Assembly (NCBI RefSeq): GCF_000426485.1
Contig: NZ_AUFL01000005.1
Span: 1-64,000 of the forward strand
DNA: 64,000 nt
Source: Indolivaga capnocytophagoides DSM 22835
Lineage (GTDB): Bacteria > Bacteroidota > Bacteroidia > Bacteroidales > Dysgonomonadaceae
Direction: 5' to 3'
Shown here: positions 29,697 through 37,822 of the stretch, in pieces
Position numbering within the stretch: position 1 is the first letter of the stretch
Layout of the letters: each line of letters starts with the position of its first letter
Notes under the pieces: generated by a model
Told to the model about the DNA's origin: nothing
The model's input: the letters and a program-made list of their open reading frames with translations, nothing else
Databases searched by the model: none
Position numbers and translations under genes: made by a program

Positions 29697-29707
29697 GTCT
29701 GAGACCC
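29695..29707 (+). repeat. AGGTCTGAGACCC palindrome before batA
   Basis: Copy with one changed end base, overlapping the stop codon of the BatD-like gene and 15 nt before the batA start. Confidence 0.75.
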
Positions 29708-29722
29708 TAAATTACGTTCGAA

Positions 29723-30706
29723 ATGGAATTTGCAAACCCTAAATATCTGTTTTTACTCATTTTATTAATACCTCTCATTGTCTGGTATATCATAAAATTG
29801 AGAAAAGTACAGCCGACACTGAAGATGTCATCGACCGGAGCATTCAGAGGAGTGTCTCCTACAATCAAAGTATATCTCAGACATGTTCCGTTTATATTAA
29901 GGATGATAGCTATAGCATTAGTTATCATTGTTATCGCAAGACCTCAAAATTCCAATTCATGGGAAACGTCCCAATCGGAAGGTATTGATATTGTTATGGC
30001 TCTTGACGTATCCGGATCTATGATGGCTCAGGACTTCAAGCCAAACCGTCTGGAGGCGGCAAAAAAAGTCGCTTCTGAGTTTATCTCGGATCGGGAACAA
30101 GACAAAATAGGATTGGTAATCTTCGCCGGAGAAAGCTTCACGCAAGCACCCCTGACTACCGATCATGGGGTATTACTCAACTTATTGCATGAAATTCGCC
30201 CCGGAATGATCGACGACGGTACAGCTATAGGTCTAGGTTTAGCAAATGCTGTCAACAGACTGAAAGACAGCCAGACAAAATCAAGAATTGTCATACTCCT
30301 TACCGATGGTTCAAATAACCGGGGACAAATAGCTCCGATCACAGCTGCCGAACTTGCCAAGAGTTATGGTATCAGGGTATATACTATCGGGGTGGGAACA
30401 CGAGGAACGGCTCCTGCACCTGTAATGACTCCCTTCGGAGAACGTATACAAAACGTACCTGTAGATATAGACGAAAAGACATTAACTCAGATAGCCGAAA
30501 TGACCGGAGGTGAATATTTCCGAGCTGTAGACAATTCGAGTTTGAAAAAAATATATGCGCAGATCGACTCTATGGAGAAATACCTTATCAGCGTCAACAA
30601 AGTTACCCGCAAGCAGGAATTATACCTGCCTTACGCCCTATTGGCATTGGGCTTGATTCTAAGCGAAGTAATCTTACGCCGTACCTGGTTACGTAATATT
30701 CCATAA
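29723..30706 (+). CDS. batA: BatA, VWA-domain membrane protein
   Basis: A 327-residue inner-membrane protein with two N-terminal helices (about 7-24 and 55-72), a von Willebrand A domain with intact MIDAS DVSGS (95-99), the second MIDAS Thr region (APLTTDH) and LLTDGSNN, and a C-terminal helix (about 305-322). The VWA domain faces the periplasm or cytoplasm depending on helix insertion, which is not settled from sequence. BatA and BatB are thought to form a complex with MoxR and BatC. The product is the expected length. Confidence 0.92.
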   Translation: MEFANPKYLFLLILLIPLIVWYIIKLRKVQPTLKMSSTGAFRGVSPTIKVYLRHVPFILRMIAIALVIIVIARPQNSNSWETSQSEGIDIVMALDVSGSMMAQDFKPNRLEAAKKVASEFISDREQDKIGLVIFAGESFTQAPLTTDHGVLLNLLHEIRPGMIDDGTAIGLGLANAVNRLKDSQTKSRIVILLTDGSNNRGQIAPITAAELAKSYGIRVYTIGVGTRGTAPAPVMTPFGERIQNVPVDIDEKTLTQIAEMTGGEYFRAVDNSSLKKIYAQIDSMEKYLISVNKVTRKQELYLPYALLALGLILSEVILRRTWLRNIP

Positions 30707-30733
30707 GTTATCTGTTTGAAAAATAAATAAAAT

Positions 30734-30746
30734 AGGTCTGAGACCT
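30734..30746 (+). repeat. AGGTCTGAGACCT palindrome before batB
   Basis: Exact copy, followed by TAA and 15 nt before the batB ATG, the same spacing as at batA. Preceded by AATAAATAAAAT. Confidence 0.8.
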
Positions 30747-30761
30747 TAAACAGTAGTTGAT

Positions 30762-31784
30762 ATGTTTCGATTTGCTAATCCAGAATATTTATATCTGTTA
30801 TTTTTACTTCCGGTTCTGATAGCTGGATTCATTTTCCTGAATATCCAGAAAAGAAAAGCGGCACAGAAACTCGGAGACTTACGTCTGGTAAAACGACTGA
30901 TGCCGGAGTTATCTCTAAAACGGTCGTATCTGAAATTTTGGCTGGTATTTGCCATCTGTGTTTTGGGAATCATTGTTGTAGCACGCCCTCAGTTCGGAAC
31001 TAAGGTTGAGAAAGTCGAACGAAAAGGAATCGAGCTGGTGATTGCAATAGATGTATCGAATTCAATGCTTGCCCGTGATGTAAATCCAGACAGACTATCG
31101 AAAGCAAAGCAAATACTAACGCGTATAGTCGATGAACGTAAAAACGACAAAGTTGCGATTGTAGTCTTCGCCGGAGAATCATATGTACAATTACCTATGA
31201 CTACCGACATACAATCGGCCAAAATATTCCTGGACAACATCAATACATCTCTTGTTCCTGTACAGGGGACAGTTATCGGAAGTGCCATAAATATGGCAAT
31301 GAATAGTTTTACCAGTGACAAAGAGGTGGATAAGTCTATCATTCTGATAACCGATGGTGAAGACCATGAGGATAATGGTGTGCAGATGGCTCAACAAGCC
31401 GGAGCAGCAGGTATACAGATCAATGTGGTAGGTATCGGAACTCCTGAGGGATCACCTGTACCGTCATCACCGAACAGCAATGATATGAAAAAGGATAACG
31501 AAGGCAATGTCGTTGTTTCTAAATTAAACGAAGAGATGTGTAAACAAATAGCTCAGGCCGGAAAAGGAATGTACGTAAGAGCCGATAACTCAAACAATGC
31601 ATTAAAAAGCCTTCAGGCTGAGTTAGACAAGTTGCAGAAGAAGAATGTAGACGGAGTATCATATTCGGAGTATGACGAAAAATTCCAGTTCTTCGCATGG
31701 TGTATGCTTGTATTGCTTATCATCGAAGTTTGTATTTTCGATAAGAAAAATAAAATATTCAGAGGAATAAGACTCTTCAAGTAA
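30762..31784 (+). CDS. batB: BatB, VWA-domain membrane protein
   Basis: A 340-residue paralogue of BatA with helices at about 8-27 and 57-74, MIDAS DVSNS (97-101), LPMTTD, and ITDGEDHEDN, then a C-terminal helix (about 310-330). BatA and BatB are adjacent and similar, consistent with a heteromeric VWA pair. In Bacteroides the Bat proteins have been implicated in aerotolerance. The neighbouring batC TPR protein is a likely partner. It is separated from batC by 92 bp that contain a diverged member of the intergenic repeat. Confidence 0.92.
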   Translation: MFRFANPEYLYLLFLLPVLIAGFIFLNIQKRKAAQKLGDLRLVKRLMPELSLKRSYLKFWLVFAICVLGIIVVARPQFGTKVEKVERKGIELVIAIDVSNSMLARDVNPDRLSKAKQILTRIVDERKNDKVAIVVFAGESYVQLPMTTDIQSAKIFLDNINTSLVPVQGTVIGSAINMAMNSFTSDKEVDKSIILITDGEDHEDNGVQMAQQAGAAGIQINVVGIGTPEGSPVPSSPNSNDMKKDNEGNVVVSKLNEEMCKQIAQAGKGMYVRADNSNNALKSLQAELDKLQKKNVDGVSYSEYDEKFQFFAWCMLVLLIIEVCIFDKKNKIFRGIRLFK

Positions 31785-31810
31785 CCGCAAGAGGTTCTTG
31801 AAGTATTATT

Positions 31811-31867
31811 TCCATTCAACAATCTGTTGTTATACTTACCAAAGTAATAAAAAGGCCAAGAGCCTTC
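31811..31867 (+). repeat. Dispersed intergenic repeat between batB and batC
   Basis: GTTATACTTACCAAAGTAATAAAAAGG matches the copy at 59325-59351 in parts (GTTATACTT, CCAAAGTAATAAA). The terminal palindrome is altered to AGGCCAAGAGCCT (31853-31865) with 4-bp arms, 11 nt before the batC ATG. Confidence 0.65.
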
Positions 31868-31876
31868 GATAGAACT

Positions 31877-32629
31877 ATGAAACAAATTTTTGTTATAATA
31901 TTCGTTTTGATATCTACAAGTTGCTTGTTTGCTCAACGACAAGTAAGGAAGGATATACGTAAGGGTAATAATGCCTATAAAGAACAATTATACAATGCTG
32001 CCGAGGCCAGCTACAAGTCGGCTTTGGAAAAGAATGCAGCATCTCCCGAAGCAATTTATAACCTAGCTAACTCTTACTACAAACAAGGCAACTGGGATAA
32101 TGCTCTGAAAACATATCAGCAGTATCTGGCGACGGAAAATAAAGACCATACCAAAATGGGTGCGGCATGGCACAATATTGGAAATGCTCTATTGCAGAAG
32201 AAAGATCTGAAGCAGTCGATGGAAGCATATAAGAAAGCATTGAGGCTAAATCCCGGAGACGAAGAAGCGCGTTATAATCTGGCTACAGTCCAGAAAATAA
32301 CAAAGGATCAACAGGACAATAAGGATAAAAACAAAGACCAGAATAAAGATCAAAACAAAGATCAGAAAGACAAAAATAAGGATCAGAATAAAGACCAGAA
32401 CAAGGATCAAAACAAAGATCAAAAAGATAAAGATAAGGATCAGAACAAAGACCAGAATAAGGATCAAAAACAAGATCAGCAGCCCCAAATGTCTCAGGAG
32501 AACATCCAGCAGCTATTGAAAGCAATAGAGCAGGACGAAAAAGAGACTCAGGAGAAAGTTCAGCAAATCAAAGCTTCTGACCGTAAACAAAAGAACGAGA
32601 ATAATCGCAGGCAAAATAAAGACTGGTAA
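31877..32629 (+). CDS. batC: BatC, TPR protein with a KDQN-repeat tail
   Basis: A 250-residue protein with a signal peptide (1-20, ending CLFAQ), three tetratricopeptide-like helices pairs (about 30-140, YNLANSYYKQGNWDNALKTY, AWHNIGNALLQKKDLKQSM), then a highly charged stretch made of NKDQ/NKDK units (about 148-205) and a basic C-terminal end (KASDRKQKNENNRRQNK). TPR domains mediate protein contacts, probably with BatA/BatB. The charged repeat is an imperfect tandem of 12-nt units at DNA level, likely to vary in length between strains. Confidence 0.88.
   Translation: MKQIFVIIFVLISTSCLFAQRQVRKDIRKGNNAYKEQLYNAAEASYKSALEKNAASPEAIYNLANSYYKQGNWDNALKTYQQYLATENKDHTKMGAAWHNIGNALLQKKDLKQSMEAYKKALRLNPGDEEARYNLATVQKITKDQQDNKDKNKDQNKDQNKDQKDKNKDQNKDQNKDQNKDQKDKDKDQNKDQNKDQKQDQQPQMSQENIQQLLKAIEQDEKETQEKVQQIKASDRKQKNENNRRQNKDW
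32319..32487. repeat. Tandem 12-nt (NKDQ) repeat inside batC
   Basis: About fourteen imperfect four-codon units (aataaagatcag and variants) encode NKDQ/NKDK, interrupted at intervals by a KDK unit. In-frame unit length means slippage would change protein length without a frameshift. Confidence 0.8.
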
Positions 32630-32672
32630 AAAACCAACGCTATTTGTCTTGATGTAAAATTCGAAAAAGCAG

Positions 32673-34514
32673 ATGTGTACAATGCAAAAATATTTAATTT
32701 TATTTATTTTATCATTACTAAGCTTAGGTATAAACGCACAGGAAGTAACATTCAGAGCCAGTGCTCCTAATACTGTAGCCAAAGGCGACAATTTCAGACT
32801 TGTATATACACTGAGAGGCGGAGAAGGCAGCAATATCAACGTTCCTGAGACTATAAAAGGATTTGACATACTCTATGGCCCCGCAGTATCATCGAGTTAC
32901 AGTACTCAGATTATAAACGGTAAAGCGACAACAGACTCTTCCGAATCGTATATTTATACTATGACTGCTGCATCGGAAGGAACATTTACCATACCGGCCG
33001 CAACAATCAGGGTAAATGGAAAAACCTACACTTCAAATTCGATACAGATAAAAGTTCTGCCTCCGGATAAAAATACAAAAGCAACACAACAAGGAGGAGG
33101 AAATCAAGGAGGACAACCCTCTGAATCATCATCCACTGCTCAAAAAATAAGTTCATCGGATGCTTTTATCCGAGCGATTGTATCTAAATCGAAAGTTTAC
33201 GAACAAGAAGCATTTACTGTAACATTCCGTTTTTATACTACACTGCAGGTATCGGATATCGGAAAAATAGAATTTCCCGAGTTTGAAGGCTTTATGGTCG
33301 AAGATCAGGACCTACCTCCTACCCGTCAGCTGACTATGGAACACTATAATGGTCGGAATTACTATTCGGTAGATCTCAGACGGACATTGCTATTCCCTCA
33401 ACGATCAGGAAAGATAACCATACCATCGGGTAAAATAGAAATGGTTTTTAATGTCAGATCTGGAAAAGCAGTCCAGACATTCTTTGGTCCACAATACGTC
33501 ATGACAGACGTAAAAAAAACCATGACAACCAGCCCGTTGACTATTAATGTAACTCAACTGCCGGAAGGAAAACCCGCAAACTTTTCTAATGGAGTCGGCT
33601 CATTCAGTATGTCCCAGTCAATTACCTCTACCAATGTGAAGGCTAATGATGCGGTTACACTTAAACTGGTTATTTCGGGTACAGGGAATATGAAATTGAT
33701 CAAAACACCTGAACTGGAATTACCGAAAGATTTTGAATCGTATGATCCTAAGATAACCAACGATCTCAAATACACAGACAAAGGATTGACAGGTACAAAA
33801 ACCATCGAATACTTATTTATACCCCGTTATCAGGGAACGTATAAAATACCGCCCGTCATACTGTCTTATTTCGATAATAATTCGAATTCATATAAAACGC
33901 TGTCGACACCCGAATATACCTTGAACGTAGCTAAAGACCCGAATGCAGGACAAAACAACGCTACCAGTTTCAACCAATCGGAGGTGAAAGTAGAGCAGGA
34001 TATCCGTTATCTGAAAACAGGCAATCCTTCGTTTACGAAAACAGACTCTTTCTTTTTCGGTTCTACAGCATATTACCTGTGGTACATAATTCCGATGCTG
34101 ATTTTTATTGTTTGTTTCATTCTTTATAGAAAACAGATAAAAGAAAATGCGGATGTTATCAGAGTGAAAACTAAACAAGCGAATAAGGTAGCTGTAAAAC
34201 GCCTTAAGCTTGCCGGTAAATATTTGCAAGCACATCAGAAAGAACAATTTTATGAAGAGGTACTCCGTGCAACATGGGGATACTTGAGCGATAAACTGGT
34301 CATTCCCGTAGCGAATCTAAACCGTGATAATATAGAAAACGAACTTATCAGGTACGGAGCATCCTCCGAACTTATAAGCAAATTTATTTCGATACTTGAT
34401 ACCTGCGAGTTTGCCCGTTATGCTCCTGTCGAATCCGATACAGCTATGGACAATCTATACAAAGACACTGTAGATGCTATTGGAGAAATGGAAAATCTGA
34501 AGGTCAAAAAATAA
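32673..34514 (+). CDS. batD: BatD, oxygen-tolerance family membrane protein
   Basis: A 613-residue protein with a signal peptide (about 1-22, ending GINAQ), several periplasmic immunoglobulin-like repeats (VTFRASAPNTVAKGDNFRLV at the start), a membrane helix (about 468-488, YYLWYIIPMLIFIVCFILY) and a cytoplasmic helical domain to the end. This is the BatD architecture. Two start codons are possible, ATG at 32673 and ATG at 32682; either keeps the signal peptide. Length is usual for the family. It lies 43 bp after batC and 27 bp before batE, in one operon. Confidence 0.9.
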   Translation: MCTMQKYLILFILSLLSLGINAQEVTFRASAPNTVAKGDNFRLVYTLRGGEGSNINVPETIKGFDILYGPAVSSSYSTQIINGKATTDSSESYIYTMTAASEGTFTIPAATIRVNGKTYTSNSIQIKVLPPDKNTKATQQGGGNQGGQPSESSSTAQKISSSDAFIRAIVSKSKVYEQEAFTVTFRFYTTLQVSDIGKIEFPEFEGFMVEDQDLPPTRQLTMEHYNGRNYYSVDLRRTLLFPQRSGKITIPSGKIEMVFNVRSGKAVQTFFGPQYVMTDVKKTMTTSPLTINVTQLPEGKPANFSNGVGSFSMSQSITSTNVKANDAVTLKLVISGTGNMKLIKTPELELPKDFESYDPKITNDLKYTDKGLTGTKTIEYLFIPRYQGTYKIPPVILSYFDNNSNSYKTLSTPEYTLNVAKDPNAGQNNATSFNQSEVKVEQDIRYLKTGNPSFTKTDSFFFGSTAYYLWYIIPMLIFIVCFILYRKQIKENADVIRVKTKQANKVAVKRLKLAGKYLQAHQKEQFYEEVLRATWGYLSDKLVIPVANLNRDNIENELIRYGASSELISKFISILDTCEFARYAPVESDTAMDNLYKDTVDAIGEMENLKVKK

Positions 34515-34541
34515 CAGGTTTGTAAGAAAAGATTATTAGTT

Positions 34542-35300
34542 ATGAAACATATAGTTGCACTTATATTTATAATTCTACCTATATTTGGCTTAAATGCGGA
34601 AACGGCTTCCGAGCAAGCAGCAAAGGCCTATCAGGATGGAAACTTCCGCAAAGCAATAGAGGTTCTCGAGACAGAAATCAAGGCTCAGAAAGAACAAGGT
34701 AAGGTTTCTCCTGAACTATTTTACAATCTGGGAAACGCTTATTTCAGAGTAAATGAAGTACCTCAGGCCTTATTGAATTACGAACGTTCTTTACTGTACA
34801 ACCCGGGAGACAGAGATGTGAGACATAATATCGAATATGCTCAAACTAAAATAGAAGACAAGATATTAACGGCTGACAACTTTTTTTTACAAATGTGGTT
34901 TGACGGTGTACAAAATCAAACAACAGCCAATAATTGGGCTAAATGGGCTATTACATTTTTTGTAATATTTGTCGCAGCTCTTTTCCTGTTCTTCTTCAGC
35001 CCTAAGTTAAATTTAAAAAAGGCAGGTTTTTATGCAGCGATAGTTTGTTTAGTTGTAGTGATATTTACCAATATATTCGCCTACAGGCAAAAAAATAAAA
35101 TAGAAAACCGAAATACAGCTATAGTTATGGCAGGCTCAGCTCCTGTTATCAGTGCACCAAATACGACCTCAAAAGAGCTTTTTATTCTTCATGCCGGAAC
35201 CAAAGTCGTTATCAATAAAATTGACGGAGGCTGGTACGAGATCGAAATTGCCAATGGAAGTATCGGCTGGGTTCAAAAAGAAAAACTGGAAATAATTTAG
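34542..35300 (+). CDS. batE: BatE, TPR protein with C-terminal SH3-like domain
   Basis: A 252-residue protein with a signal peptide (1-19), two to three TPR units (about 25-100, ELFYNLGNAYFRVNEVPQAL), two membrane helices (about 133-152 and 161-180) and a C-terminal bacterial SH3 domain (about 196-250, FILHAGTKVVINKIDGGWYE, GSIGWVQKEKLEI). SH3 domains of this type often bind cell-wall peptide or partner proteins. It is the usual last gene of the bat core and is followed after 3 nt by a PAP2 phosphatase gene, suggesting that the phosphatase is part of the same transcript. Confidence 0.9.
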   Translation: MKHIVALIFIILPIFGLNAETASEQAAKAYQDGNFRKAIEVLETEIKAQKEQGKVSPELFYNLGNAYFRVNEVPQALLNYERSLLYNPGDRDVRHNIEYAQTKIEDKILTADNFFLQMWFDGVQNQTTANNWAKWAITFFVIFVAALFLFFFSPKLNLKKAGFYAAIVCLVVVIFTNIFAYRQKNKIENRNTAIVMAGSAPVISAPNTTSKELFILHAGTKVVINKIDGGWYEIEIANGSIGWVQKEKLEII

Positions 35301-35303
35301 TGA

Positions 35304-36038
35304 ATGATTGGCTATGAAAACGATGCTGAAAGACTTGTAGAAGAGATATTACCTTACGAACGGAATGCTTTTTTATGGTTGAATGAAGCCCACAATATTT
35401 TTTGGGACAGTTTTATGTGGATTTATAGTGAAAAAACTACATGGATTCCACTTGTTATAGTTGCATTACTTGTATTCATATACAAAGTAAAATGGAAAGA
35501 AGCCGCCATACTTATTTTTTGTATGATACTGCTTGGAGTACTATGCGACCAGCTCTCAGCCGGATTAATTAAAAACACATTCGAACGATTACGGCCGACT
35601 CATCATCCGGATTTCAAAAATTTTGTCACCATTGTCAATGATTACAGGGGAGGACGATTCGGGTTTGTTTCAGCTCACGCAGCAAATGGATTCGGTATAG
35701 CTACATTCTTATCATTGATGTTCAAATATCGCCGATTTACGGTGATCATATTCACCTGGGCAATACTAACCTCTTATTCACGTATTTACCTCGGGGTTCA
35801 CTTCATATCTGATATTATCGGAGGCATGATAGTCGGATCTATTATCGGATTCCTTGTTTATCTGCTGCTGCAGTACTGCCGCATAAAAGTACTGAACCAT
35901 ACACCACAACAACTTAAAATACCTTTATACTCGAAAGTCAGAGCAAACATTCTTAGTCTGACAATTGTTATTATTGTAACAACAATTTTTATAATCAGCT
36001 TCTGTAACTTTATGTTCGGATTTAGTTGGCTGTTTTAA
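35304..36038 (+). CDS. PAP2-family membrane phosphatase
   Basis: A 244-residue integral membrane protein with about six helices. The three PAP2 signatures are present: KNTFERLRP (KxxxxxxRP), FVSAHAAN in the position of PSGH, and SRIYLGVHFISD (SRxxxxxHxxxD) with the catalytic His pair. Such enzymes dephosphorylate isoprenoid pyrophosphates, lipid A or phosphatidate; the substrate here is not determined by sequence. The start is 3 nt past the batE stop, so it is probably cotranscribed with bat. The link to oxygen tolerance, if any, is unknown. Confidence 0.88.
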   Translation: MIGYENDAERLVEEILPYERNAFLWLNEAHNIFWDSFMWIYSEKTTWIPLVIVALLVFIYKVKWKEAAILIFCMILLGVLCDQLSAGLIKNTFERLRPTHHPDFKNFVTIVNDYRGGRFGFVSAHAANGFGIATFLSLMFKYRRFTVIIFTWAILTSYSRIYLGVHFISDIIGGMIVGSIIGFLVYLLLQYCRIKVLNHTPQQLKIPLYSKVRANILSLTIVIIVTTIFIISFCNFMFGFSWLF

Positions 36039-36097
36039 AATGATTTGTTAACTTTAATGCAACAATCTTTTAGTGTTGACCTTAATATAACATCATT

Positions 36098-36352
36098 ATG
36101 ACGAAAACGATTGAATACAACGAGCTTCGTAAGATTAAAGACAGTTTGCCAGATGGCAGCATCCACAGGATTGCTCAAGAACTGGATTTATCCGTTGAAA
36201 CTGTTCGCAATTATTTTGGCGGACATGATTATAAGAAGGGCGAGAGTTGCGGCGTACATCTAGAATCGGGGCCTAATGGAGGCATCGTAGTTTTGGATAA
36301 CACCCAAATTCTCGAAATGGCTTTAAAGATGTTGGAAACCGAACAAAATTGA
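36098..36352 (+). CDS. Small helix-turn-helix protein next to usp
   Basis: An 84-residue protein. The N-terminal half has a helix-turn-helix pattern (SIHRIAQELDLSVETVRNYF, about 21-40) and the rest holds a short beta stretch (GPNGGIVVLDN) and a final helix. Related small proteins occur widely in Bacteroidota; function is not known to me beyond probable DNA binding. It is 9 nt upstream of the universal stress protein gene and almost certainly shares its transcript, so it may control it. Confidence 0.75.
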   Translation: MTKTIEYNELRKIKDSLPDGSIHRIAQELDLSVETVRNYFGGHDYKKGESCGVHLESGPNGGIVVLDNTQILEMALKMLETEQN

Positions 36353-36361
36353 AAAAGAACT

Positions 36362-37480
36362 ATGAGTGATAAATTAGTAACACTTGCCATACATACCGAA
36401 ACAAAGGCTCAAATATTGAAAGCTGTTTTGGAGAGTGAAAAGATCTCCGTTATAGCCGAAAATGTTGGAAGTAATGATAGCAGCCAGCCGACAGGGGTGC
36501 GCTTAAAAATAAAAGAGTCGGATCTACCAAGAGCCTTGAATGTTGTGGAAAGTCGTAACTTATTTAGCTACAGCGAACCTGAAACCTACAAAACAGATGA
36601 CGGGCGTAAAAGAATTTTAGTGCCTGTCGATTTTTCTGATTATTCTTTGAAGGCTTGCCAAATCGCTTTTAATCTGGCAAAAGAAATTGATGCCAAAGTA
36701 AAGATTCTTCACGTCTATTTTAATCCGTACTATCCTACAGCATTACCAATGGCCGAAGCTTTTGCTTATCAAGGTAAAGAAGAGGCCGATTTTCAAAATA
36801 TATTAGAAAGAGTAAACCGAGACATTCAAAAGTTATGTAATAAGATTGACGAAAAGATTGCAAATAATGAATTCCCGTCTGTAAATTACTCTTATGTTCT
36901 GAAAGAAGGATTACCCGAAGAAGAAATAGTTACTTTTGCTAAAGACTACAAGCCGGCCTTAATTGTAATGGGAACCCGCGGCAAAAATCAGAAAAGTGCC
37001 GACCTTATCGGCAGTGTTACTGCTGAAGTGATTGAAATGACAGAAATTCCATTATTGGCAATACCGGAACATACATCATTCAATGATTTTAAGCAGGTAA
37101 AAAATATTTCTTTCCTTACCAATTTTAGTCAACGTGACCTTGTCTCTTTCGATGGCATGATGGATTTCTTTAAAACATACAATGTTAAGATCCACATGAC
37201 TCATATTGAAAATAAAGCTACAGACAAGTGGTCTCTTATCAAACTCGAAGGCATACAGTCTTATTTCAATAAACAATATCCGAATATATCTATTGACTAC
37301 AAATTGATAAGCGGACAAGATGCTGTAACTGCAATGGATGAATTCGTACAGGATTCGAAAATTGAGTTAATCGCACTTACAACCGCAAAAAGAAATATAT
37401 TCTCCAGAATGTTCAAACCAAGTGTATCCCGAAAGATGTTATTCCAGATAGATATACCTTTGTTTGTATTACGTGGATAG
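36362..37480 (+). CDS. Tandem universal stress protein with N-terminal DUF2007-like domain
   Basis: A 372-residue cytoplasmic protein. Residues 1-70 (LAIHTETKAQILKAVLESEK, GVRLKIKESDLPRAL) resemble the small GlnB-like DUF2007 domain. Two Usp domains follow: about 78-236, with RILVPVDFSD and the nucleotide-binding VMGTRGKNQKSADLIGSVTAE (Gx2Gx9G-type), and about 242-372, ending FSRMFKPSVSRKMLF and PLFVLRG, in which the ATP motif is less complete. Usp proteins support survival under stress; this domain fusion is uncommon. It closes the operon after a small HTH gene. Confidence 0.85.
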   Translation: MSDKLVTLAIHTETKAQILKAVLESEKISVIAENVGSNDSSQPTGVRLKIKESDLPRALNVVESRNLFSYSEPETYKTDDGRKRILVPVDFSDYSLKACQIAFNLAKEIDAKVKILHVYFNPYYPTALPMAEAFAYQGKEEADFQNILERVNRDIQKLCNKIDEKIANNEFPSVNYSYVLKEGLPEEEIVTFAKDYKPALIVMGTRGKNQKSADLIGSVTAEVIEMTEIPLLAIPEHTSFNDFKQVKNISFLTNFSQRDLVSFDGMMDFFKTYNVKIHMTHIENKATDKWSLIKLEGIQSYFNKQYPNISIDYKLISGQDAVTAMDEFVQDSKIELIALTTAKRNIFSRMFKPSVSRKMLFQIDIPLFVLRG

Positions 37481-37553
37481 GCTCTCACAAGCCTTTATAT
37501 TAAATTTGTCAATATTAAATTCTAAAAAGCAATTTAAGACTTGTTTTTGATTA

Positions 37554-37660
37554 AGGTCTCAGACCTGTTTAGTGCTTTGGTAAGCACAATAGCCAGAGCC
37601 TGTTATAAACTAAAATATATTATTAATATTTGTATAATTTATAAAACACCTCATATTTTG
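37554..37660 (-). repeat. Dispersed intergenic repeat, long copy (minus orientation)
   Basis: On the minus strand the order is AATATGAGGTGTTTTATA, AATAATATATTTT, TTATAAC, GGCTCTGGCTATTG, TGCTTACCAAAG, then AGGTCTGAGACCT (37566-37554) and TTAA. It matches the copy at 12297 (plus flanking AATATGAGGT at 12374-12383) with a short insertion, and the one at 59286. Confidence 0.65.
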
Positions 37661-37791
37661 ACGAAAAACGTTATAGAACCATCTCATCCTCTACAGATTG
37701 GGTTGGTTCTATCTCGTTATGAACTAAAGAAGAAAAGACTTGTCGGCTTATAAACCCGTTTACTTAGAATTTACTTATCAATATAATAAAA

Positions 37792-37804
37792 AGGTCTGAG
37801 ACCT
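37792..37804 (+). repeat. AGGTCTGAGACCT palindrome before the DPP III gene
   Basis: Exact copy, 18 nt before the ATG, preceded by ATAATAAAA as in other members. Confidence 0.8.
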
Positions 37805-37822
37805 AGCATAATTAATTTATCA

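Larger units (their letters stand above)
37481..37822. other. 342-bp intergenic region holding a repeat and two palindromes
   Basis: No gene is supported. A weak hairpin (AGGCT/AGCCT, 37479-37494) may end the usp transcript. TAAATTTG at 37501-37508 is a possible promoter -7. The stretch from 37554 to about 37660 is a minus-oriented copy of the dispersed repeat, and a second palindrome lies before the DPP III gene. Confidence 0.45.

Noticed and set aside
31775-31803. CTTCAAG/CTTGAAG hairpin after batB as a terminator
   Set aside because: Only 7-bp arms with a 15-nt loop and no T run, and the operon continues downstream.
32246-32525. Two hydrophobic minus-strand frames opposite batC
   Set aside because: They are the antisense of the AAAGAYCARAAY repeat that encodes NKDQ, so the hydrophobic Leu/Ile/Phe pattern is only a shadow.
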